Source: DATFDN01 sp963756545 (lineage in GTDB: Bacteria > Pseudomonadota > Alphaproteobacteria > Acetobacterales > Acetobacteraceae). From it: a stretch of DNA of 64,000 nt. Each line of letters starts with the position of its first letter. Position 1 is the first letter of the stretch. Position numbers and translations under genes: made by a program. Below the pieces are notes generated by a model, which made no database searches, was not told the DNA's origin, and saw only the letters and a list, made by a program, of their open reading frames with translations. This document shows, one piece after another, positions 58,153 through 64,000 of this stretch. The DNA is taken from positions 62,001 to 126,000 of the forward strand of contig CAVWNY010000007.1 in NCBI GenBank assembly GCA_963756545.1, given 5' to 3'.

Positions 58153-59717
58153 GCCGCAAGTTGCGCCGGGCGCACGGCTTGCCGTGCGCCATAGGGGGCC
58201 GTCGGCGCCCCCAGCACGTTCACCGGCCCGCGGCCCGGCGCGAGCGGCGCCCAGTCGCCGATGCCCGCGGAACGGGGCACGCCCGTATGGGCGAAGCTTG
58301 CCCAGGCATGGAGCATGATCTCCGACAGCTCCGCTTCCCGTTCCTCGTGGCCCACCTTGTCGGCGAAAAACGGATTTCCGAACGTGGCGAAGACGAACGG
58401 GATCTCCGCCGTGTGCGGCGTCCCGTGCGCGGGCGGCGCCAGCGGATGCGCGAATTCGTACAGAAAGGTGGGGTTTCCGGATGCCGAATGCCGCTCGGCG
58501 CACTCAAGGGCGCGGAGGCGGAAGACGGCATCGGTGTAGATGCCGAGCCAGACATTCTTCGGGTCGCCCGGCTCGCCGCGCGCGAGCGCCGCCTGACGGT
58601 AGGCCGCAACGATGGAGCATGCCGCGGCCTTGACCTCCGGCTGGTAGATCGCGGTCACGTCGGCGGTCATGGCGACCAATTCCGCGTCATCGGCGGGCGG
58701 CTTGGGCCCCGGCACGCCGTGCCCATCGGCTGCGATGAGATCGAACCAGAACACCGCCTCGTCGGTTGTGGTGCCGATCAGCAGCGGCACCGGGGCCAGT
58801 GTTCCGTCGCGCGGCCATTCCTTCAGCACCATCCCATCGCGCACCGGCAGCACGGGCGCGCGGCCGAACCGGCGCACGAACGCCGGGTCGCGGCTCAAGG
58901 CCAGCTCCGTCTCGTGCAGGCGGCGAGCCGGCACATCGCGCAGGCCGGTGACGGTTGTTGACAGGCGGCCAGCCAACGCTTCGGCATAGGTCTTGGCCGT
59001 CTCGGGTTCAGGGAACGCCGGGGCGCCGTGCAGCGACCCGCTTTCGATGATCGCTTTGTGGGCCAGACCCGCGTTATCCGGGTTCTGCAGGATCGACGCG
59101 GTGCTGGAACCGCCGGCCGATTGGCCGAACAGCGTGACGTTGGCCGGATCGCCGCCGAAGGCCGCGATGTTCGCCCGCACCCAGCGCAGGGCGGCGATCT
59201 GGTCCTGTAGACTCCAGTTGGCACAAATGCCCGTGTCCGGGTCGCGCAGATCGGGATGCGCAAGCCAGCCGAGCGCGCCGAGACGGTAGTTGAGCGTGAC
59301 CACGACGACGTCGCCGCGCCCCGCAAGCGCGGTCCCGTCGGTGCCCGCGACCGCGCCGTGCCCGGTCCGCCAGGCACCGCCATGCACCCAGACCATGACC
59401 GGCCGACGCCCGCCCAGGTCGGGCGTCCATACGTTAAGGTAAAGGCAGTCCTCGCTCTGAGGCTGCGCGGCTTCGTAGAGCCACGCAGCCGCGCCCCCGA
59501 GCGTCTGGATCGGGGCGGGGCCGGGGATCGCCCCGTCGCGCACGCTCTCCCATCGCGGGGCGGCGCGCGGCGAACGGTAGCGCAGTTTCCCCACGGGAGG
59601 CGCCGCATAGGGGATGCCCATGAATGCATGCACGCCGCCGGTCGTCGTGCCGCGTACCGCGCCCTGCTGCGTCTCCGCTAGCACCTCCGTCGCGTTCCCG
59701 CCTGCGCGCCAAGACAT
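58137..59717 (-). CDS. Type B carboxylesterase
   Basis: About 526 residues. The alpha/beta hydrolase of the cholinesterase type shows SEDCLYLNVWTP, the oxyanion WVHGGAWRTGHG, the nucleophile in FGQSAGGSST and the catalytic His in APPAHGTPHTAEIP (Glu in TDEAVFWF region). It hydrolyses carboxylic esters. ATG 59717 is taken; the frame is open to 59777 but would then overlap the OsmC-like gene. Neighbouring exporter, OsmC and flavin monooxygenase suggest a xenobiotic or ester catabolic group. Confidence 0.87.
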   Translation of the reverse strand: MSWRAGGNATEVLAETQQGAVRGTTTGGVHAFMGIPYAAPPVGKLRYRSPRAAPRWESVRDGAIPGPAPIQTLGGAAAWLYEAAQPQSEDCLYLNVWTPDLGGRRPVMVWVHGGAWRTGHGAVAGTDGTALAGRGDVVVVTLNYRLGALGWLAHPDLRDPDTGICANWSLQDQIAALRWVRANIAAFGGDPANVTLFGQSAGGSSTASILQNPDNAGLAHKAIIESGSLHGAPAFPEPETAKTYAEALAGRLSTTVTGLRDVPARRLHETELALSRDPAFVRRFGRAPVLPVRDGMVLKEWPRDGTLAPVPLLIGTTTDEAVFWFDLIAADGHGVPGPKPPADDAELVAMTADVTAIYQPEVKAAACSIVAAYRQAALARGEPGDPKNVWLGIYTDAVFRLRALECAERHSASGNPTFLYEFAHPLAPPAHGTPHTAEIPFVFATFGNPFFADKVGHEEREAELSEIMLHAWASFAHTGVPRSAGIGDWAPLAPGRGPVNVLGAPTAPYGARQAVRPAQLAAWTSA

Positions 59718-59763
59718 GCGGGTCTCGTTCCGAGGGACAATGTTCGCCGGCCAACCCGCGGCG

Positions 59764-60273
59764 TCATCGCCTGTCACCTCCCACCGTTACCCGGGGCGGA
59801 CTCTTCAATGTTTGCAGGATGACGCAATATCGCTCCGTCGTGTCGATCAGCCGCGAGATTTTGTCGGGCCCGGCGTCCGTATCGAGTTCGAAGTGCAGCG
59901 CGATGTCCGTCAGGCCGACCGGGGTCGCACGGTCGATGCCCAGAGTGCCGCGAACGTCCCACGCGCCCTCTGCCACGATCCGCCCGCCGCGCAGCGGAAT
60001 GGCCATCGCGGTGGCCACGGCGCGCAGGGTGGTCCCGGCGCAAGCGACCAGCGCCTCCAGCAGCATGTCGGCCGAACACGCCAGCGCGCCCGTGCCACCG
60101 GCCGCCTTGTGCAACCCGGCCGTGATCTCGCCGTGCGATGTCGGGACGACGCAGGCGATGTCGTCGAGATCGAGGCGGCACTCGGCGCGCGCGGGAATGC
60201 GCGCGTCGTCCGGGGACTCGCGGTAGTGCTGCTTGATGGGCGCTTGAAGTGTGCGCAGCGCGGCTGCGTCCAT
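59764..60273 (-). CDS. OsmC family protein
   Basis: 169 residues from ATG 60273. The two family cysteines are in VACAGTTLRAVA and TERYCVILQT, the pair that reduces organic hydroperoxides or handles sulfur compounds. The domain covers nearly the whole protein. It lies between the flavin monooxygenase and the esterase genes on the same strand. A longer open frame upstream overlaps the monooxygenase end and is not conserved. Confidence 0.85.
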   Translation of the reverse strand: MDAAALRTLQAPIKQHYRESPDDARIPARAECRLDLDDIACVVPTSHGEITAGLHKAAGGTGALACSADMLLEALVACAGTTLRAVATAMAIPLRGGRIVAEGAWDVRGTLGIDRATPVGLTDIALHFELDTDAGPDKISRLIDTTERYCVILQTLKSPPRVTVGGDRR

Positions 60274-60313
60274 GCTGTTCTCCTTACACCTCGGACACGG
60301 TACGGGAGACGTG

Positions 60314-61681
60314 TCAGACGCGAACCCGCGTCGCCTTGTGGGTCGCGGGCAGACGCGCCCTCCCCGCTCCATACAGCTTCTCGCGCAGCGTGCCGGGCGC
60401 GTATTCGCTTTTGTACGCACCCCTGCGTTGCAGCTCCGGCACCACCAGATCACTGAAATCCGCGAAGGTCTCGGGAGTCACCGCGTAGGCCAGGTTGAAG
60501 CCGTCCACGTCGGTCTCGGCCACCCACGACTGCAACTCGTCGGCGACCTCCCGCGCGTCACCCACCACCACCGGACCGCGACCGCCGACCGCCGCGTGGT
60601 GCGCGATGTCCCGCACGGTCCAGCTTCGTGTCGGATCGGCGATCGTGAACGCCTCCAATGCCGAGGTCATCGCGTCGCGCTCATTGAAGCGCACCGTCTC
60701 GTCCAGGCCCATGCGCGAGAAGTCCACGCCGGTCCAGCCGGACATGAGCGTGAGCGCCCCCTCCGTGCTGACGTAACCGAGATACTCCTCGTGCTTGGCC
60801 CGCGCGCGGGCGGGCGTCGTGTCGGTGATCACCGTCATCATGTTGAAGATCAGGATCTCCGCCGGGTTCCGGCCGGCCTCGGCCGCCCGCCTGCGGATGT
60901 CGGCGACGATCGGCGCAATGACGCGCTTCGAAGGGCCGTTGATGAACACGCACTCGGCGTGCTCGGCGGCGAACTGCCGGCCGCGCTTCGATGCTCCGGC
61001 CTGATAGAGAACGGGCGTGCGCTGCGGCGAAGGCTCGCTGAGATGGATCGCCGAGAGCCGGAAATACGGCCCGTCATGCTCGACCCGATGGATGCGCGCG
61101 GGGTCGGCGAACCGGCCGCTCGCGCGGTCGCGCAGCACCGCGCCGTCCTCCCAGCTCCCCTCCCAAAGCTTATAGACCACCTGCATGTAGTCCTCGGCGA
61201 TCTCGTAGCGCGTGTCGTGGCCGTCCTGCCGCGCCATGCCCACGCCCTTTGCCGCGCTGTTCAGGTAGCCGGTGACGATGTTCCAGCCGATCCGCCCGTT
61301 GGTCAGATGATCAAGCGTGCTCATGCGCCGGGCGAACGGATAGGGATGCTCGTAGGACAACGTACAGGTGACGCCGAAGCCGAGATGCTCGGTCACGGCG
61401 GCCATCGCCGGAACCAGCAGCAGCGGATCGTTCACCGGGACCTGCACCGCCCCCGCCAGGGCCGCGTCCGGCGAGCCGCGATAGACATCGTAAATGCCCA
61501 GCACATCGGCCAGGAACAGGGCATCGAACCGGCCCCGCTCCAGCAGCCGGGCGAGATCCGTCCAGTAGCCCAACGTGTTGTAGCTGTCGGCGCGATCGCG
61601 CGGGTGCGTCCAGAGACCCGGCGACTGATGGGCGACGCAGTTCATGTCGAACGCGTTCAGGCGGATCTGCTTGGTCATCAA
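60314..61681 (-). CDS. NtaA/SnaA/DszA-type FMN-dependent monooxygenase
   Basis: 455 residues of the bacterial luciferase fold. Family marks: FDALFLADVLGIYD, the FMN-contact GFGVTCTLSYEHPYPFARR, LTNGRIGWNIVTGYL and VLYQAGASKRGRQFAAEHAECVF. Such enzymes oxidise chelators, sulfonates, dibenzothiophene sulfone or similar with FMNH2 from a separate reductase (not seen here). An ATG at 61678 is equally likely. Six bases separate it from the next gene upstream. Confidence 0.87.
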   Translation of the reverse strand: MMTKQIRLNAFDMNCVAHQSPGLWTHPRDRADSYNTLGYWTDLARLLERGRFDALFLADVLGIYDVYRGSPDAALAGAVQVPVNDPLLLVPAMAAVTEHLGFGVTCTLSYEHPYPFARRMSTLDHLTNGRIGWNIVTGYLNSAAKGVGMARQDGHDTRYEIAEDYMQVVYKLWEGSWEDGAVLRDRASGRFADPARIHRVEHDGPYFRLSAIHLSEPSPQRTPVLYQAGASKRGRQFAAEHAECVFINGPSKRVIAPIVADIRRRAAEAGRNPAEILIFNMMTVITDTTPARARAKHEEYLGYVSTEGALTLMSGWTGVDFSRMGLDETVRFNERDAMTSALEAFTIADPTRSWTVRDIAHHAAVGGRGPVVVGDAREVADELQSWVAETDVDGFNLAYAVTPETFADFSDLVVPELQRRGAYKSEYAPGTLREKLYGAGRARLPATHKATRVRV

Positions 61682-61686
61682 TCAGG

Positions 61687-62799
61687 TCATCGGGGCCGCG
61701 CCCCCCCGCTGTCAACCCGCACCGTCTCCGGCTCCGCCTCGCCGCCCGGCGCAATCGGCTCCGAGTAATAGTATTGGAGGATGATGGTGATGCACGCGGC
61801 CGCCGGCACGGCGAGCAGCAGGCCGATGATGCCGAACAACATGGAGCCGACCACAAAGCCGAAGATGATCACGATGGGATGCACCGTGACCGCTTTGCCG
61901 AGCGCCATGGGTCCGACCAGGTTGTCGATCGAGAGCCGAAGCCCGATCGCCCAGATCATCGGCCAGATCACGCTGAGCCCGCTCCCCGACGCCGCGGACG
62001 ACAAGGCGACCAGGATCAGCGAAGTGACCGGGCCGACGACCGGGATCAACTCCAGGCAACCAATCACGATGGAGATGAGCGCCGCGCCGGGAAGGTGGAA
62101 GATAATGCCGAAGCCGATATACGCGAGGATCGCGGTGTAGATCACGACGCAGATCAGGCCGACCACGTAACGGCGGAGCATCGGGACCAGCGTCGGAAGC
62201 ACCGCCTCGATCGAATTCCGCCGCTCCGGCGGTACCAGCCAGAGCGTGCCGCCGGCGATACGCGGCCATGACACGAGGAAATAGGGAATCAGAACGAAGG
62301 TGAGAATCACGGCGGCGATAGCGCCGGCACCGATCTCCGCCACGAGCGCGATCTGCGCCCCGCTGAGGAGGTTCGTCGCACCTTGGATCACGGTCTGCGT
62401 GAGTTGTTGGGGCGTGTAGTGGGCGCCGAAAATGTCGATCCCGCTCGGCCCGGCCACTGCCTTAATGGCGGCCTGCATCATATCCGGTAGTTTTTTAAGC
62501 GCGTTGCTGAGGTCATGGATGGCCTGCTCGCCGACCCAGTAGCCGCCGAAGCCGACCGCTCCGATGATCACGATGGTCAGGAGCATGGCCACCGGCCAGC
62601 GATGGCCCCGCATCCGTGCCGCCGACCAGGCGATCACCGGGTCCAGAACGAAGCCGATCACCGCGGCGAAAACGAATGGGATGAGCGTGTAGCGCAGCTC
62701 GTAGGCGAGCAGCAGCAGGATGATGCCGACGATCGCGATCGGCCAGCCGCCGACCTTGGATCGGCGCTCCGTCGTGCTGGACTGATTATCGCGCGGCAT
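61687..62799 (-). CDS. AI-2E family (PerM/YhhT) transporter
   Basis: 370 residues with seven to eight hydrophobic helices. The family region IPYFLVSWPRIAGG, then the IPVVGPVTSLILVAL and GKAVTVHPIVIIFGFVVGSMLFGIIGLLLAVPAAA stretch (in parts) is the PerM hallmark. Some members export autoinducer-2, others are Na+(K+)/H+ antiporters, so the substrate is open. ATG 62799 has a purine-rich block before it. Confidence 0.87.
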   Translation of the reverse strand: MPRDNQSSTTERRSKVGGWPIAIVGIILLLLAYELRYTLIPFVFAAVIGFVLDPVIAWSAARMRGHRWPVAMLLTIVIIGAVGFGGYWVGEQAIHDLSNALKKLPDMMQAAIKAVAGPSGIDIFGAHYTPQQLTQTVIQGATNLLSGAQIALVAEIGAGAIAAVILTFVLIPYFLVSWPRIAGGTLWLVPPERRNSIEAVLPTLVPMLRRYVVGLICVVIYTAILAYIGFGIIFHLPGAALISIVIGCLELIPVVGPVTSLILVALSSAASGSGLSVIWPMIWAIGLRLSIDNLVGPMALGKAVTVHPIVIIFGFVVGSMLFGIIGLLLAVPAAACITIILQYYYSEPIAPGGEAEPETVRVDSGGARPR

Positions 62800-62857
62800 T
62801 CGCCTCAGCAGCGCCCGAACGCAGTCCGGGTTTGCCCACCGGGCGCGGAAAGCCGCA

Positions 62858-63538
62858 TTAGAGATACAGGGCGAGCAGCGCCTCGCGGGAAATCCACAGC
62901 TCCGTGCGGTCGCGCCGAAAGCGTTGCCGCCGCAGCGCCGCCGGATTGAAGGCGCGCGTGAAGGCCCAGATCAGGAAATCCTCGCCCAGATCGTGCAGGC
63001 TCTCGGCAGGCGCGCCATCCTCGATCAGTTCGAAGCCGAAGCGCGCCGCCGCGCGGCGAATCTGGCAGCGGCCCTGTCGGCTGCCGAATGTCACGCAGGC
63101 GTGAACGCCGCGGATATTCTTCCATGCGGGATCGTGCTCCAGGTGCTGGGCCAGCGCCTGGAACGAACGACGCAGCCGCCGGCGCACGTCGATCGCCCAG
63201 CGCATATCGGGTCCTGACAGGCGGAAGCGGGGAATCTGCTCGTTCCAGATATGCAGCATCGCCACGGTCTCGCCAGCCGCGATCCGCGTCGCGTCGGAGA
63301 GGGTGACAGGGTGCGGCGCGGGCGCGAGGGCGAGGCGCAGCAGACAAGTCGGGTCGTCGGTGAACTCGCGCACGCCATACCACCGACGCAGCACGACATC
63401 TGCCGCGCAGACCAGCAGCGCCCAGAGCCGATCGCTCCGGCTCATCGGGCGCGGTCCGGATGCCACCACGGGTGGGTGCGTGGCGGCCGGCGCCGGCTGG
63501 GCTTGCGGATCGGCTGTGAACGAAACGGGGACGTCCAT
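62858..63538 (-). CDS. YkoP-like domain protein
   Basis: 226 residues, soluble. A disordered Pro-rich N-terminus is followed by LWALLVCAADVVLRRWYGVREF, then MLHIWNEQIPRF and the tail FTRAFNPAALRRQRFRRDRTELWISREAL. The HIWNE stretch and basic arrangement resemble the YkoP-type domain found beside polysaccharide deacetylases and in alphaproteobacterial lipid genes. The assignment is tentative and no catalytic motif is evident. Confidence 0.55.
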   Translation of the reverse strand: MDVPVSFTADPQAQPAPAATHPPVVASGPRPMSRSDRLWALLVCAADVVLRRWYGVREFTDDPTCLLRLALAPAPHPVTLSDATRIAAGETVAMLHIWNEQIPRFRLSGPDMRWAIDVRRRLRRSFQALAQHLEHDPAWKNIRGVHACVTFGSRQGRCQIRRAAARFGFELIEDGAPAESLHDLGEDFLIWAFTRAFNPAALRRQRFRRDRTELWISREALLALYL

Positions 63539-63655
63539 ACCCGCGAAACCCTACCGCACGCGGACCAAGGTGGGAAGCGGTACCCGGACGTGCAACGCTG
63601 GGCGTGAAGCGCAACTATTGTTCAGCACCGCGATTGCGCCGATGATGCCGTCGCG

Positions 63656-64000
63656 ATGACCGGCGCGAGTCTCGACTGCGTGAAGTGCCCGAGCCTGTGC
63701 TGCCGCATGGCGGGGTACGTGGAGGTGAGCCGCGCCGACATCAGGCGTCTCGCCCGCTTCCTCGGCGTGACCGTCCGCGCGTTCGAGGAACGCCACATCA
63801 TCGAGCGCACCCGCAAGGGGTCCAAACGCATCAAGGCGGGCCATGATGTCTGCCAATTCCTGACCGATGACCGGATGTGCGGCGTCTATGAGGCGCGGCC
63901 GCGGGACTGTCGTGGCTATGTGTGCTGGGATCAACCCGACGACACCGTCTATCAGTTCGCCCGGTTCTTCCAGACACCCCCGGCCGAACTGCGCGCGCAG
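63656..64000 (+). CDS. YkgJ-like cysteine cluster protein, partial (cut by window edge)
   Basis: 115 codons from ATG 63656 to the end without a stop. Eight cysteines are placed as in the Fe/Zn cluster (YkgJ, UPF0153) family: LDCVKCPSLCCRM at the N-terminus, DVCQFLTDDRMCGVYEARPRDCRGYVCW in the middle (given in parts). Such proteins bind a metal or iron-sulfur cluster; function unknown. No other gene overlaps. The rest lies outside the window. Confidence 0.75.
   Translation, partial: MTGASLDCVKCPSLCCRMAGYVEVSRADIRRLARFLGVTVRAFEERHIIERTRKGSKRIKAGHDVCQFLTDDRMCGVYEARPRDCRGYVCWDQPDDTVYQFARFFQTPPAELRAQ

Overview
The window is high-GC, densely packed DNA from an alphaproteobacterium, most likely Rhodospirillales/Acetobacteraceae. 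The reasons are the trpG-trpD-trpC-moaC-moeA-lexA gene order, a LexA box of the alphaproteobacterial direct-repeat type (GTTC-N7-GTTC) in front of lexA, trxB followed by a LysR gene, and the protein sequences overall. This is inferred from gene content; no 16S gene is present. I see no phage, CRISPR array or intact insertion sequence.

Layout. 1-2.2 kb: a lipid-linked sugar cassette (GT-C glycosyltransferase, cut by the window edge; DUF2304; GT2; EamA-type small flippase). 2.3-8 kb: CBS protein, then tryptophan and molybdopterin biosynthesis genes ending in lexA. 8.1-8.8 kb: two small membrane-associated proteins. 9-16.7 kb: a minus-strand cluster of PdxA2-like dehydrogenase, DUF1537 sugar-acid kinase, 2-hydroxyacid dehydrogenase, a divergent enolase paralogue, an APH-fold kinase and an LpoA-like lipoprotein, divergent from rsmI. 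16.8-18.1 kb: small genes with an NsrR-like Rrf2 regulator. 18.2-29.3 kb: the rplKAJL-rpoBC operon on the minus strand. 29.5-36.6 kb: O-antigen polymerase/ligase-like protein, trxB, a frameshifted LysR gene, iron-ADH, NAD-binding dehydrogenase, EamA, NIPSNAP and tRNA-Arg(TCT). 36.7-40.3 kb: small lipoprotein, YihY/BrkB, and a three-gene envelope/stress cassette. 40.3-44.4 kb: selB, a metallophosphatase and photolyase. 44.4-54.9 kb: a minus-strand run of pcaH-pcaG-pcaB, three tandem solute-binding proteins, two permeases and an ATPase, i.e. protocatechuate cleavage linked to a CUT1-type ABC importer. 55-64 kb: 2OG-Fe(II) oxygenase, a broken two-domain ABM-like gene, an MFS/esterase/OsmC/flavin-monooxygenase group, an AI-2E family protein, a YkoP-like protein and a partial YkgJ-like protein.

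Most interesting points. (1) The enolase paralogue in the sugar-acid cluster keeps the enolase metal ligands and acid/base pair but has lost the active-site His of the SHRSGE motif and carries Asp for Glu at another catalytic position, so a non-glycolytic role in an uncharacterised phospho-sugar-acid pathway is plausible. (2) The solute-binding protein genes are tandem duplicates, and a 100-bp scar of the pcaB 3' end lies between two copies, which shows how the duplication arose. (3) Three genes (LysR, one solute-binding protein, the ABM-like gene) are each broken by what looks like one extra base: either real decay or assembly indels. (4) Candidate LexA and NsrR operators can be read directly from the sequence.
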